This document shows, one piece after another, positions 44,962-53,870 of a stretch of 64,000 nt of DNA; within the stretch, counting starts at the first letter, position 1; each line of letters opens with the position of its first letter. The stretch is from Corynebacterium callunae DSM 20147. GTDB lineage: Bacteria; Actinomycetota; Actinomycetes; Mycobacteriales; Mycobacteriaceae. The position numbers and the translations under genes are program-made. The notes under the pieces were generated by a model. That model worked only from the letters and a program-made list of their open reading frames with translations. It did no database searches and was not told the origin of the DNA. The stretch lies in NCBI RefSeq assembly GCF_000344785.1, contig NC_020506.1:1054001-1118000 (forward strand), read 5' to 3'.

Positions 44962-45795
44962 ATGAGTTCTTTGCCGGTCATCATGGCCATTGTTAATCGC
45001 ACCCCTGATTCTTTTTATGACAAGGGTGCGACTTTTGCTGATTCTGCAGCGCTTGAACGAGTCTCAAAGGTGATCGCAGAAGGCGCTGGAATTATTGATA
45101 TCGGCGGAGTTAAAGCAGGTCCAGGCGATTTTGTCGCTCCGGCTGAGGAAATCGATAGGGTAGTGCCCATCATTGCAGCAGTGCGGGAGAAATTCCCAGA
45201 CATTGCTATTTCTGTTGATACCTGGCGCGCCGAGGTTGCTGATATCGCAATCCAAAATGGTGCAACCTTGGTTAATGACACCTGGGCTGGGCACGATCCA
45301 CAATTACTTGAGGTCGCTGGCCAGCATCGAGTGGGATATGTGTGTTCGCATACCGGTGGAGCAATTCCACGCACCAGGCCTTATCGGGTGCATTTTGATG
45401 ATGTGGTTGCTGATGTCATTAAGGAGACCACCGCATTGGCGGAAAGAGCAGTAAACGCGGGGGTTCCTGAGGATCAGATCTTTATTGATCCCACCCATGA
45501 CTTTGGGAAAAACACTTTCCACGGATTGGAACTTTTAAGGCGCATTGATGAGATTGTGGCCACTGGCTGGCCCGTCCTTATGGCTTTGAGTAATAAGGAT
45601 TTTATTGGCGAAACCCTCGATCGCAGCGTCGAAAAGCGGGTTCCAGGCACGCTGGCAGCCACCGCATGGGCTGCCGCGCACGGCGTCGCGGCTTTTCGGG
45701 TGCACGAGGTGGCTGACACCTTCGATGTTTTGCAGATGACCGCAGCAATTAAGGGCGAAGTCGCGCCACTGAACACCACAAGGGGCCTAGTATGA
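44962..45795 (+). CDS. folP2: Dihydropteroate synthase homologue (FolP2 type)
   Basis: A 277-residue TIM-barrel protein of the DHPS family, with MAIVNRTPDSFYDKGATF at the N-terminus and DIGGVKAGPG. The second DHPS paralogue of mycobacteria and corynebacteria (FolP2) is reported not to complement folate synthesis, so the activity is uncertain. It is co-transcribed with gpgS, whose start overlaps its stop by 4 bases. Classical FolP1 would be elsewhere, near folE/folK. Confidence 0.88.
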   Translation: MSSLPVIMAIVNRTPDSFYDKGATFADSAALERVSKVIAEGAGIIDIGGVKAGPGDFVAPAEEIDRVVPIIAAVREKFPDIAISVDTWRAEVADIAIQNGATLVNDTWAGHDPQLLEVAGQHRVGYVCSHTGGAIPRTRPYRVHFDDVVADVIKETTALAERAVNAGVPEDQIFIDPTHDFGKNTFHGLELLRRIDEIVATGWPVLMALSNKDFIGETLDRSVEKRVPGTLAATAWAAAHGVAAFRVHEVADTFDVLQMTAAIKGEVAPLNTTRGLV

Positions 45796-46517
45796 GCAGC
45801 ATTAGCGTGGTAATTCCGGCTCTCAACGAAGGCCCCACCGTAGCCGCCGTGGTGCAAGCAGCGTTGGTCGATAACCCACTTGAGGTGCTGGTTATTGATG
45901 CGGACTCCACGGATAACACCGCTCAAGAAGCGCGCCGAGCCGGCGCCAGGGTGCTAAATTGGCGTGAAATTATGCCCCTGGAACCAATCCCTGGCAAAGG
46001 CGAATCCCTCTGGCGTGGCGTTTTTGCAGCGCGCGGCGAGGTCGTGGTTTTTGTGGACGCAGACCTTAGAAGTTTTCGCCCCGGCATGGTCAAGAAACTA
46101 GCTGCCCCCTTTGCCGACCCTAAGATTCACCTGGTCAAGGCTGATTATGAGCGCACCTTTGGGGACCGCCCAACCGGCGGAGGGCGCGTTACTGAACTCA
46201 CTGCAAAACCGCTGCTACGCATCCTTTTCCCCGAGCTCAACCACATCCAACAACCACTCGGCGGCGAATACGCAATCCGGCGCAGCACCGCGCGTACTCT
46301 ACCTTTTGTGGCAGGGTACGGGGTTGAAGTGGGGTTGCTTATCGACGTCGCCCGCCGCCACGGGGTTGCGGCCATAACGCAAGTTGACCTGGGCAGTCGC
46401 AGTCACAATCACCAACCGCTAGTGGCTTTAAGCAAGATGGCAGACGTGGTTGCTGCAACTATTTTGCAGCGCAGTGGTTCTAACATGACGATCACCCAGC
46501 GTGATCCACTAGACTGA
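45792..46517 (+). CDS. gpgS: Glucosyl-3-phosphoglycerate synthase
   Basis: GT-A-fold glycosyltransferase of 241 residues that joins glucose from UDP/ADP-glucose to 3-phosphoglycerate, the first step toward methylglucose lipopolysaccharide-type polymers. The DxD-type motif is VDADLRSF (about residue 92), the N-terminal VVIPALNEGPTVAAVV is typical of GT2/GT81, and the C-terminal GYGVEVGLLIDVARRHG matches GpgS. It is shorter than Mycobacterium GpgS (about 320) but has the core. Overlaps folP2 by 4 bases. Confidence 0.88.
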   Translation: MSSISVVIPALNEGPTVAAVVQAALVDNPLEVLVIDADSTDNTAQEARRAGARVLNWREIMPLEPIPGKGESLWRGVFAARGEVVVFVDADLRSFRPGMVKKLAAPFADPKIHLVKADYERTFGDRPTGGGRVTELTAKPLLRILFPELNHIQQPLGGEYAIRRSTARTLPFVAGYGVEVGLLIDVARRHGVAAITQVDLGSRSHNHQPLVALSKMADVVAATILQRSGSNMTITQRDPLD

Positions 46518-46523
46518 GCAATC

Positions 46524-46823
46524 ATGTTGACCTGGCTTCTCATGATTATCATTCTTGCGGCATTGATTGTGGTGCTTACCTGGATCTTTGCCAAATTCTT
46601 TGGGCGTGGCGAACAATCCCAACCCATGCCGGAAAATAATGATGTCATTGAGCACAATCGCCATGCTGTAGGTGCCGGCGAAATTGATGACATCATGTTT
46701 GAAACCGTGCTGCGCGGATATCGCCAAGACCAGGTTGATGATGTTATTGCCCACCTAAAATGGCAGGTTGATTCTTTGAATGCACAGCTTGCTGAAAAGG
46801 CAGCTACGCAGGACTTTTCCTAG
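46524..46823 (+). CDS. Small DivIVA-domain membrane protein
   Basis: A 99-residue protein with one N-terminal helix (WLLMIIILAALIVVLTWIFA) and a cytoplasmic DivIVA-like segment whose hallmark is FETVLRGYRQDQVDDVIAHL followed by a short coiled coil. DivIVA domains bind negatively curved membranes at poles and septa. This short form with a membrane anchor is a conserved companion of gpgS-folP2 in corynebacteria. A cell-envelope role is inferred. Confidence 0.82.
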   Translation: MLTWLLMIIILAALIVVLTWIFAKFFGRGEQSQPMPENNDVIEHNRHAVGAGEIDDIMFETVLRGYRQDQVDDVIAHLKWQVDSLNAQLAEKAATQDFS

Positions 46824-46915
46824 GGTGCACGGGCAAAATTTACTAAAACCAGCTAAAATGGTCTTTTAGCCGCGTTGAATCGCGGGTTTTATCGTTGTGA
46901 GGAGCTGGAATCAAT

Positions 46916-47083
46916 ATGGCAGCAATGAAGCCTAGGACTGGTAGCGGACCAATGGAAGCCGTCCAAGAAAGCCGCAAGATTGTCATGCGGATCCCCTCCG
47001 ATGGTGGTGGACGCCTCGTCGTGGAGCTAAACAAAGAAGAGGCTGCCGAGCTTGGCGCCCTGTTGTTGGAGGCATCCCAGTAA
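46916..47083 (+). CDS. DUF3117 family small protein
   Basis: A 55-residue basic protein (MAAMKPRTGSGPMEAVQESR and onward, with the glycine patch SDGGGRLVVEL). It is strongly conserved across actinobacteria and often near folP2/gpgS. A ribosome site GAGGAG lies about 14 bases upstream of the ATG. Function unknown. It is too short for many gene finders and lies between the DivIVA-like gene and the rRNA methyltransferase. Confidence 0.88.
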   Translation: MAAMKPRTGSGPMEAVQESRKIVMRIPSDGGGRLVVELNKEEAAELGALLLEASQ

Positions 47084-47147
47084 CAGCCTGTGCAATTGCC
47101 ATGGGTAGTATTTGTTAATCCACCCCGTCCCAAGGAGTAATGCACAC

Positions 47148-48017
47148 GTGCTTTCCCACATCATCGATGTTCTAGCAGACCCCATTGACGGCACCGCTTT
47201 AGAAGGTGTCGACGATTTCACCAGGTTGGTGTCTGAATCTGGCCATTCATATGACGTTGCCCGCCAGGGTTATGTCACTTTGGCTGGAGGAGCGGGTCTT
47301 CGCTATTCCGGCGATGACGCCCAGATGATCGCTGATAGGGAGACCTTCCTCTCCGGCGGACATTTTGCGCCTTTCGTTGAATCCATCACCAATCACGTGC
47401 AAGCAGTTTTTGATGCTGCAGAGCTCGGTGATGATCAGCAACCGGTAGTTTGTGAAATTGGTGCAGGTACCGGTTACTACCTTGCCCATACTTTGGATTC
47501 AATTACTGATTCCCGCGGTATTGGCATTGACGTATCCGTACACGCGGCAAAGCACCTGGCTAAGGTTCATCCACGAGTTGGCGCCGTTATTGCTGACGCT
47601 TGGGCGCGTTTGCCCATTAAAGATGAATCCGTAGATGCCATCACCGTTATCTTCGCACCCCGCAATGCAGCTGAGTTCGCCCGCATTCTCAAGCCAAAGG
47701 GCCAAGTTATTGTGTTGACCGCAGAGATCGGCCACCTCTCTGAACTGCGTGAGCCACTGGGCATTATCGACGTAGAAGCTGGCAAAGTTGATCGCATGAT
47801 CGAACAAGCCGCAGGCCATTTGCGTCCTGTTGGCGAAAGTGAATTAGTTGAGTTTGAAATGACTTTGGACCAGCAGTCCATTGCTTCTCAAATTGGCATG
47901 AGCCCTTCGGCTCGCCACATCAAGCCTGAGGCATTGGCAGAGCGTATCGCAGCCCTTCCTGAAAAGATGCAGGTCACTGCACGCGCCCGCATCACTTGCC
48001 TGGAGCGGATTAGCTAA
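47148..48017 (+). CDS. 23S rRNA (guanine-N1)-methyltransferase RlmA-like
   Basis: A 289-residue SAM-dependent methyltransferase. The motif I is CEIGAGTGYYLAH (about residue 103), DVSVHAAKHLAK binds SAM, and the family ends in a positively charged tail. RlmA(I/II) methylates G745/G748 of 23S rRNA and can confer tylosin resistance. The N-terminal four-cysteine zinc knuckle of E. coli RlmA is absent (no C..C pairs before residue 50), so zinc binding is likely lost. The GTG start at 47148 has AAGGAG 11 bases upstream. Confidence 0.83.
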   Translation: MLSHIIDVLADPIDGTALEGVDDFTRLVSESGHSYDVARQGYVTLAGGAGLRYSGDDAQMIADRETFLSGGHFAPFVESITNHVQAVFDAAELGDDQQPVVCEIGAGTGYYLAHTLDSITDSRGIGIDVSVHAAKHLAKVHPRVGAVIADAWARLPIKDESVDAITVIFAPRNAAEFARILKPKGQVIVLTAEIGHLSELREPLGIIDVEAGKVDRMIEQAAGHLRPVGESELVEFEMTLDQQSIASQIGMSPSARHIKPEALAERIAALPEKMQVTARARITCLERIS

Positions 48018-48034
48018 ATGCTCCACATATAAAA

Positions 48035-48066
48035 GAGGACAGCACCATGAGGTGCTGTCCTTTTGT
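48035..48066. terminator. Bidirectional terminator between RlmA-like and GH32-like genes
   Basis: AGGACAGCACC-ATGA-GGTGCTGTCCT forms an 11-base stem with a 4-base loop. TTTT follows on the + strand and TCTTTTAT on the - strand, so it can end both convergent transcripts. Confidence 0.9.
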
Positions 48067-48071
48067 GCTAT

Positions 48072-49577
48072 TTAGCGCACTGGGCCTTCATCCGGTTCGT
48101 CGATGTCTTTGAAGTCATAAATATCTTCAATATCTAATTCAACTGATGAGAAATCATCTGGGAAATGATTTTCTTGGCGGATAATCTTGGCTTCTCCAGC
48201 AGTGCTGATATCAAACTTCTGGAAGGGGCCATTGTCAAAATAGACACGGCTGGCCATGGAAACATAACCACCATCAGCAAAAACCTCAACCGTGGAACCG
48301 TCCACAATAATAAACAGTGAATCGGTGTCATCGTCAGTTAGCGGAGCAATGGCCATCGGATCACCCGCATGGTTGGGGTTCATTGACCTATCAATGACCA
48401 ACTGATTGTGGTGGTGGGCGATGGTGGCAGCAATTTCTCCTGCCTGATCCAACAAGGCAACCTCTACTGAACTACCTGCTGGGATTTCACAAAGCGCTGT
48501 CCAACCTGCAGCAGCCTCAGACTCGTGAATGGCATCCAACAATCCTTCTGGAGGGGTTTGGAAGAGAGTGCCGTCTTGCAATGTAACTACGCGTGGCACC
48601 GAGATAACATTTGCCCAGCCCTCTTTAATCCAGCTGAGATGCTCGGTGGGAGAGTCAAGACGGCCAACACCATTCATTAGACCAAAGATATGAGCGGCTT
48701 CATAACGATCGCCCTCACTGATGGTGTCCTCGGTGTAATTGGTATTACGGGGACGAGAGAAATCATGCCCGAAGTCAATGCGGGTAAAAGGAGTGGTTAC
48801 CTCAAATACTGTGCCATTTAGCTGGCCCACCAAATAACCTGAGACATCAATGCCATCTTGTTCGATGGTGACAATGACAACGTCATAAATCTCATGGTCA
48901 ACTTCGTCGCGAAGGCGAATCATTCGTGGCGCAACGAGCACCTGGTCCTTGGCCAATCCGGAGAGTCCACTAAAAGTGAGTTGGCCCTTGAGATTCCATT
49001 GCCGGCCATCTTCAGAATCCAGCACGATCACCTGGGGTGCATCAACTGGGCCACAGACTGCGAGCATAAGCCAGCCTTGGTGTCCTTCATCGCGGTTGCT
49101 GTGGTTTTCCCAGCCGGGAATCACACAGGGGGAGCGGAACTTCTGATAGCCGTCGATATCGCCGACAACTTCACCAATGCGCACAACCTCTGGATCAAGC
49201 TCGAGAACATCTTCATTGACGAGCTCGATCGTGGCACGAATGTCATTGATATGGGCAACTTGGATAGTTGAGGAGGAACCAACTACCGAGGTGAAATAGA
49301 GATCAACCCCATCTTCGCGAGCAACGACGGAACCTGCGCGTACCTGAGTTTCATCACCTTCAGGTGCCAATACGTCATCACAAATATCCCAAACAAATGG
49401 GGTGCGCTCCGCAAATTGGTGTGCCCACCGGGGCCCGAGCTCAGGTGAGGGACGGTATTGGTGGAAGACATGCCACGTATTGCCATCGAGCAGCACACCA
49501 GCTGGTGCAAAAAGCACACCTTCTTCTGCGGTGATGTGGAGTTCTGGTCGGTGATAATGGTCAGGGGTATTCGCCAT
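48072..49577 (-). CDS. GH32-like five-bladed beta-propeller protein, catalytic motifs altered
   Basis: The 501-residue protein aligns by pattern with sucrose-6-phosphate hydrolases/levanases (GH32): an N-terminal propeller with a WHVFHQYRP block and a C-terminal beta-sandwich (FADGGYVSMASRVYF). The GH32 nucleophile motif WMNDPNG reads LFAPAGVLLDG and the RDP motif reads FRSPCVIPG; the EC acid/base motif is not evident. Catalysis by the usual GH32 mechanism is therefore doubtful. It lies upstream of glgA, also on the - strand, 161 bases beyond its stop. It may be a binding protein or diverged enzyme. Confidence 0.72.
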   Translation of the reverse strand: MANTPDHYHRPELHITAEEGVLFAPAGVLLDGNTWHVFHQYRPSPELGPRWAHQFAERTPFVWDICDDVLAPEGDETQVRAGSVVAREDGVDLYFTSVVGSSSTIQVAHINDIRATIELVNEDVLELDPEVVRIGEVVGDIDGYQKFRSPCVIPGWENHSNRDEGHQGWLMLAVCGPVDAPQVIVLDSEDGRQWNLKGQLTFSGLSGLAKDQVLVAPRMIRLRDEVDHEIYDVVIVTIEQDGIDVSGYLVGQLNGTVFEVTTPFTRIDFGHDFSRPRNTNYTEDTISEGDRYEAAHIFGLMNGVGRLDSPTEHLSWIKEGWANVISVPRVVTLQDGTLFQTPPEGLLDAIHESEAAAGWTALCEIPAGSSVEVALLDQAGEIAATIAHHHNQLVIDRSMNPNHAGDPMAIAPLTDDDTDSLFIIVDGSTVEVFADGGYVSMASRVYFDNGPFQKFDISTAGEAKIIRQENHFPDDFSSVELDIEDIYDFKDIDEPDEGPVR

Positions 49578-49684
49578 GTGTGAGTATCCTCGCTTGTCAC
49601 GTGGGTATATCTGCTTATTCAGGCTAGCGATTCTCCTGGAGGTGGGGGAGAAAGACCAGGTAGGAGGCTTATTAAGGGCAAAAG

Positions 49685-49726
49685 AAAGCCAGGGTGAGGT
49701 TATTTAAAACATTCACCCTGGCTTTA
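49685..49726 (-). terminator. Terminator after glgA
   Basis: On the - strand, AAAGCCAGGGTGA pairs with TCACCCTGGCTTT across a loop of about 15 bases and is followed by CTTTTG. It starts about 13 bases after the glgA stop at 49739. Confidence 0.75.
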
Positions 49727-49738
49727 GAAGTTGGTTAA

Positions 49739-50911
49739 TTACATTAGGGACTTGTAGACATCAATGGTTTGCTGCGCGATCGCAGACCAAGAGAATGCGT
49801 CGATAGCGCGGGTACGGCCAGCTTCGCCAAAGAGCGCTGCACGACGTCGATCGGCAACCATAGTGTTAACAGCCTCGGCGAGATCCCTTTCAAAGGTCTC
49901 GACATCATTTTCGTTATAGTGGACCAAAGAGCCGGTGGAACCATCAACCACAACCTCAGGAATACCACCCACATCGGAGGCAACGACAGCAGTGGAACAT
50001 GCCATTGCTTCGAGGTTAACGATGCCCAGTGGCTCATAAATGGAAGGGCAGACAAAGGTATCGGCTGCGGTGAGGATTTCCTGGATCTTAAACCTGTCCA
50101 GCATTTCCTGCACCCAGTACACACCTTCGCGCTTGCTTTGCAGTTCTTCTACCAAAGCAGTGGTGCGGGCTTCAATTTCAGGAGTGTCAGGTGCGCCCGC
50201 GCATAGCACCAGCTGCACACCTTCATCAAAGTGCGCAGCTGCCTTAATAAGGTGCTCAACACCCTTTTGGCGGGTAATTCGACCAACAAAGGCGACGATG
50301 GGGCGAGTTGGGTCAACACCGAGTCGGCTTAGTACGGATTCTTCAGCATCGGCAAAGGTAGGGCGTGGCTGCCACAGTTCGGTATCGATGCCGTTGAGGA
50401 CAACGCGTACCTTGTCTGGCTCAATACGGGGGTAGGCCTCGAGGATGGAATCCTTCATTTTGGAAGAAACTGCGATGACAGCATCGGCATATTCCATGGC
50501 ATTTTTTTCAGACCAGGAGGAAACGTCATAACCACCACCAAGCTGCTCACGCTTCCAGGGACGATCTGGCTCCAAGGAGTGTGCGGTAGCGATATGCGGA
50601 ATGCCGTGCAAGCGGGCGGAAAGGTGGCCACCTAGACCTGTGTACCAGGTGTGGGAGTGCACAACATCAACATTTGAGGTTGCCTCAGCCATCCGCAGTC
50701 CGGTGGACAGGGTTTTAATGGCTGGGTTGGCGTTTTCTAAGGCAGGGTCTACACCATGGACAAAGACTCCTGCTTCATCGCGGGGTGCACCCATGCAGTG
50801 GACATCTACCTCGGTAATTTCACGCATAAAGCGCGTGAGTTCGGTGACGTGGACTCCTGCGCCACCATAGACCTCTGGTGGATATTCTCTTGTCATCATT
50901 GCGACTCTCAT
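49739..50911 (-). CDS. glgA: Glycogen synthase / maltose-1-phosphate synthase GlgA (GlgM type)
   Basis: GT4-family glycosyltransferase of 390 residues that uses ADP-glucose. The N-terminus [21 protein letters not shown] and the C-terminal [18 protein letters not shown] are the GT4 hallmark. Actinobacterial GlgA of this type makes alpha-maltose-1-phosphate (GlgM) feeding the GlgE route, or elongates glycogen directly. It is divergent from glgC, which supplies ADP-glucose, with a symmetric operator-like palindrome between them. Confidence 0.92.
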   Translation of the reverse strand: MRVAMMTREYPPEVYGGAGVHVTELTRFMREITEVDVHCMGAPRDEAGVFVHGVDPALENANPAIKTLSTGLRMAEATSNVDVVHSHTWYTGLGGHLSARLHGIPHIATAHSLEPDRPWKREQLGGGYDVSSWSEKNAMEYADAVIAVSSKMKDSILEAYPRIEPDKVRVVLNGIDTELWQPRPTFADAEESVLSRLGVDPTRPIVAFVGRITRQKGVEHLIKAAAHFDEGVQLVLCAGAPDTPEIEARTTALVEELQSKREGVYWVQEMLDRFKIQEILTAADTFVCPSIYEPLGIVNLEAMACSTAVVASDVGGIPEVVVDGSTGSLVHYNENDVETFERDLAEAVNTMVADRRRAALFGEAGRTRAIDAFSWSAIAQQTIDVYKSLM

Positions 50912-50980
50912 GACGTTGAGATTAGTTATCTGATCCGTCGCCCGCAGGGATACTGCAATGGGGGCATAAAAACGGGGCTA

Positions 50981-50999
50981 CGGAAAAATAGTTTTTCCG
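50981..50999. promoter_or_regulatory. Perfect 8-3-8 inverted repeat between glgA and glgC
   Basis: CGGAAAAATAGTTTTTCCG has 8-base arms and a 3-base spacer, about 70 bases upstream of glgA and 30 bases upstream of glgC. The symmetry is complete. It could be an operator for a dimeric regulator controlling both genes, or in the glgC leader a small RNA hairpin. Which is not resolved by sequence. Confidence 0.55.
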
Positions 51000-51028
51000 C
51001 TTTCAAGCGCCGACAGAAGTTTCCCTTT

Positions 51029-52258
51029 ATGGTTGAGGGTGTGAAGGGTAGACCAAATGTATTAGCAATCGTCCTCGCTGGTGGCGAGGGTAAACGCCTA
51101 TTTCCGCTGACAGAGGACCGTGCCAAGCCAGCAGTTCCCTTTGGTGGAAATTACAGACTGATCGACTTTGTCTTGTCGAATCTGGTTAACGCCGGTTTCC
51201 TCAAGATTGCGGTGTTGACGCAGTATAAGTCGCACTCTTTGGATAGGCATATTTCGGTTTCTTGGAATGTTTCGGGCCCAACGGGTCAGTACATTGCTTC
51301 GGTCCCAGCGCAGCAGCGCCTGGGCAAGCGGTGGTTTACTGGTTCCGCGGATGCAATTTTGCAGTCCCTTAACCTTATTTCCGATGAGAAGCCTGACTAT
51401 GTCATCGTCTTTGGTGCTGACCACGTATACCGCATGGATCCGCGCCAGATGCTCGATGAGCACATTGCTTCCGGCAAGGCAGTTTCTGTAGCAGGCATCC
51501 GAGTGCCTCGTGCAGAAGCAACTGCTTTTGGCTGCATTCAGTCTGACGAAGATGGCAACATCACCGAGTTCTTGGAGAAGCCAGCTGATCCTCCAGGTAC
51601 CCCGGATGACCCTGAGGTTACTTATGCGTCTATGGGTAACTATATTTTCACCACCGAAGCGCTCATCAAGGCTCTTAAAGATGATGAAAATGATGAGAAT
51701 TCCGACCATGACATGGGCGGAGACATCATCCCTTACTTTGTGAAGCGTTCTGAAGCTCATGTGTATGACTTCTCTGCTAACAAGCTTCCCGGCGCTACCG
51801 AGCGTGACAAGGGTTATTGGCGCGACGTAGGTACCATCGATGCATTCTATGAGTGCCACATGGACCTTATTTCAGTGCACCCAATCTTCAACCTCTACAA
51901 CTCTGATTGGCCGATCCACACCACCTCCGAGGGCAACCTGCCACCGGCGAAGTTTGTACAAGGCGGCATTGCGCAGTCTTCAATGGTTTCTTCGGGATCC
52001 ATTATTTCTGCGGGTACTGTTCGTAACTCTGTGCTTTCCAACAACGTTATCGTGGAAGAGGGAGCCACCGTTGAAGGTGCTGTCTTGATGCCAGGTGTAC
52101 GTATCGGTAAGGGTGCGGTTGTGCGTCATGCCATCTTGGATAAGAACGTTGTTGTGCGCGATGGCGAGCTTATTGGCGTTGATCATGAGCGCGATTCTCA
52201 GCGCTTTAAAGTCAGCGCCGGCGGCGTTGTCGTAGTTGGTAAAAACCAGGTTGTTTAA
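51029..52258 (+). CDS. glgC: Glucose-1-phosphate adenylyltransferase GlgC
   Basis: Makes ADP-glucose from ATP and glucose 1-phosphate, the first step of bacterial glycogen synthesis. The pyrophosphorylase signature [11 protein letters not shown] is at about residues 16-26 and AKPAVPFGG follows. The C-terminal left-handed beta-helix is complete ([25 protein letters not shown]). The ATG at 51029 gives 409 residues; a GTG four codons later (51041) is an alternative that better fits a nearby GAGGGT. It is divergent from glgA. Confidence 0.94.
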   Translation: MVEGVKGRPNVLAIVLAGGEGKRLFPLTEDRAKPAVPFGGNYRLIDFVLSNLVNAGFLKIAVLTQYKSHSLDRHISVSWNVSGPTGQYIASVPAQQRLGKRWFTGSADAILQSLNLISDEKPDYVIVFGADHVYRMDPRQMLDEHIASGKAVSVAGIRVPRAEATAFGCIQSDEDGNITEFLEKPADPPGTPDDPEVTYASMGNYIFTTEALIKALKDDENDENSDHDMGGDIIPYFVKRSEAHVYDFSANKLPGATERDKGYWRDVGTIDAFYECHMDLISVHPIFNLYNSDWPIHTTSEGNLPPAKFVQGGIAQSSMVSSGSIISAGTVRNSVLSNNVIVEEGATVEGAVLMPGVRIGKGAVVRHAILDKNVVVRDGELIGVDHERDSQRFKVSAGGVVVVGKNQVV

Positions 52259-52271
52259 ACCCAGATAAAAA

Positions 52272-52304
52272 ATTAGGAGGCCTGCGGGCCTCCTATTTTT
52301 TTAT
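52272..52304. terminator. Bidirectional terminator between glgC and the methyltransferase gene
   Basis: TAGGAGGCC-TGCG-GGCCTCCTA is a perfect stem flanked by A- and T-runs on both sides (AAAAAATT and TTTTTTT). It ends both convergent transcripts; the methyltransferase stop is within its flank. Confidence 0.93.
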
Positions 52305-52942
52305 TTCTTGGTGATAAGAGTTAATCCGGCACCCAGTGGTAAGCGGGTGATAAGTGCACCCTCAATGCTGCGTACATATTCATCTGCTTCGCGGGCAGCG
52401 ACGGTGTCGCGGTCTTTACGGGTTTCATCGCTAACAGTTCCATCAAGTAGGGCGTCGGCCAGTACCAACGTGCCACCTGGTCGAAGTAGGGGCCAGGCTG
52501 CGTCGAAAAGCGCCTTAAGGTCCATGGGGGAAACCTGGGCAAAAACGAGCTGGTAGCTGTCATTGGCTAGGCGACTCATGACGTCAAGGGGGCGCGAAAG
52601 TAGGAAACGCACGCGGCTGGTGGAATATCCGGCTTCGCGGAAGAGGACTTTGGCTTGGCGCTGATGTTCGGATTCAGGGTCAATGCAGGTGAGTGTGGTT
52701 CCTTCACGCAGGCCACGGAGAATATAGAGGCCTACGAGGCCAGCAGCTGGGGTGATGGCGATAGCGCCCGTGGAACCTTCGCCATTGGTAGTGGCGGCGA
52801 GGGTGGAGAGGAGCTGGCCGGTCATCTCATCTGGGGTGGGGAGGTTGAACTCGGCGGCGTCTTCACGAGCGCGGGCGACGGCAGGGTCGGTCTCAGTAGT
52901 GGACTCGACATAGTTGCGAAGGAACTCGAAGGCATTACTCAC
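52301..52942 (-). CDS. SAM-dependent O-methyltransferase (family 3 type)
   Basis: A 213-residue methyltransferase of the catechol/caffeoyl-CoA O-methyltransferase-like group. The SAM loop is AITPAAGLVGLYILRG (about residue 62) followed by LTCIDPESEH, and PGGTLVLADALLDG is the motif after strand 5. The acceptor is unknown. It stands alone, divergent from sigE, with a spacer of about 136 bases containing a TGAAC-TAG-GTTCA palindrome (53009-53021). Confidence 0.87.
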   Translation of the reverse strand: MSNAFEFLRNYVESTTETDPAVARAREDAAEFNLPTPDEMTGQLLSTLAATTNGEGSTGAIAITPAAGLVGLYILRGLREGTTLTCIDPESEHQRQAKVLFREAGYSTSRVRFLLSRPLDVMSRLANDSYQLVFAQVSPMDLKALFDAAWPLLRPGGTLVLADALLDGTVSDETRKDRDTVAAREADEYVRSIEGALITRLPLGAGLTLITKK

Positions 52943-53078
52943 GCAGCCTAGTTTAGGCCTAAACTAGGGCAAGACCAGGATTTTACACGCGGATTAGCCA
53001 AGAGAATTTGAACTAGGTTCATTATTGTCAGTGGATGCACAGGTTGTAATCTAGATTTCCCAAGTTCAGTAGGGCAAA

Positions 53079-53729
53079 ATGGTCTTTATGAAAAAGAAGT
53101 CCCGCGATTATGCACCTGCTGAGATTGAGCCTGTCCCTACGGATACCGCTGAGGAATTAACAGGAACTGCAGCTTTTGATGCGGGGCAGGCAGAAATGCC
53201 TACCTGGGGAGAACTCGTCGCAGAGCATGCCGATAGCGTTTATCGTCTCGCTTTTAGGCTTTCGGGCAATCAGCACGATGCCGAAGACCTCACCCAAGAG
53301 ACTTTTATGCGTGTATTTAGATCTTTGAAGAGCTACCAGCCCGGTACTTTTGAGGGCTGGTTGCACCGCATCACCACCAACCTCTTCCTTGATATGGTTC
53401 GACACCGTGGCAAAATCCGCATGGAGGCGCTGCCGGAGGACTATGAGCGCGTTCCCGGTAACGATATGACTCCGGAACAGGCTTATAACGTGGCTAATTT
53501 GGATCCAGCCCTGCAAAAGGCTTTGGATGAACTTAGCCCCGATTTCCGTGTAGCTGTAGTGCTTTGTGATGTTGTGGGCATGAGCTATGACGAAATCGCG
53601 GAGACTCTTGGTGTCAAAATGGGTACTGTGCGTTCTCGTATTCACCGAGGCAGGAGCCATCTGCGCGCTAGCCTTGAAGCTGCAGCTTTGACCAATGAAG
53701 AAGTATCCCTCCTGGTTCCAACTCATTAG
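53079..53729 (+). CDS. sigE: ECF sigma factor SigE
   Basis: A 216-residue extracytoplasmic-function sigma factor. Region 2 occupies about residues 45-110 ([44 protein letters not shown]) and region 4 about 145-200 ([29 protein letters not shown]). An N-terminal acidic extension of about 40 residues precedes. In C. glutamicum SigE responds to surface stress, paired with the anti-sigma factor encoded downstream. The anti-sigma gene starts 141 bases later, with its own palindromic element between. Confidence 0.95.
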   Translation: MVFMKKKSRDYAPAEIEPVPTDTAEELTGTAAFDAGQAEMPTWGELVAEHADSVYRLAFRLSGNQHDAEDLTQETFMRVFRSLKSYQPGTFEGWLHRITTNLFLDMVRHRGKIRMEALPEDYERVPGNDMTPEQAYNVANLDPALQKALDELSPDFRVAVVLCDVVGMSYDEIAETLGVKMGTVRSRIHRGRSHLRASLEAAALTNEEVSLLVPTH

Positions 53730-53792
53730 TAGATCCGCATTTGTGGGGAACTAAGTTTGTTGTCTGGGCGTTGAAAAGATAAGTATCCTGGC

Positions 53793-53812
53793 GAGATAGG
53801 TGATATCTCACC
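53793..53812. promoter_or_regulatory. Nested palindromes upstream of the anti-sigma gene
   Basis: GAGATAGGTGATATCTCACC contains two overlapping perfect inverted repeats, GAGATA-GGTGA-TATCTC and GGTGA-TATC-TCACC. It lies about 60-80 bases upstream of cseE. It could bind a regulator that lets the anti-sigma gene be controlled separately from sigE. Inference. Confidence 0.4.
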
Positions 53813-53870
53813 AAAGATAAAGACTGCTCAACGCATTATTCACATGAGAAACAGGAGGTAATCGGAAAAG

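Noticed and set aside
50756..51028. Upstream in-frame extension of glgC reaching into glgA
   Set aside because: It would overlap the divergent glgA 5' end and cover the palindrome. The family begins at about 51029-51041, and the extra residues resemble nothing.
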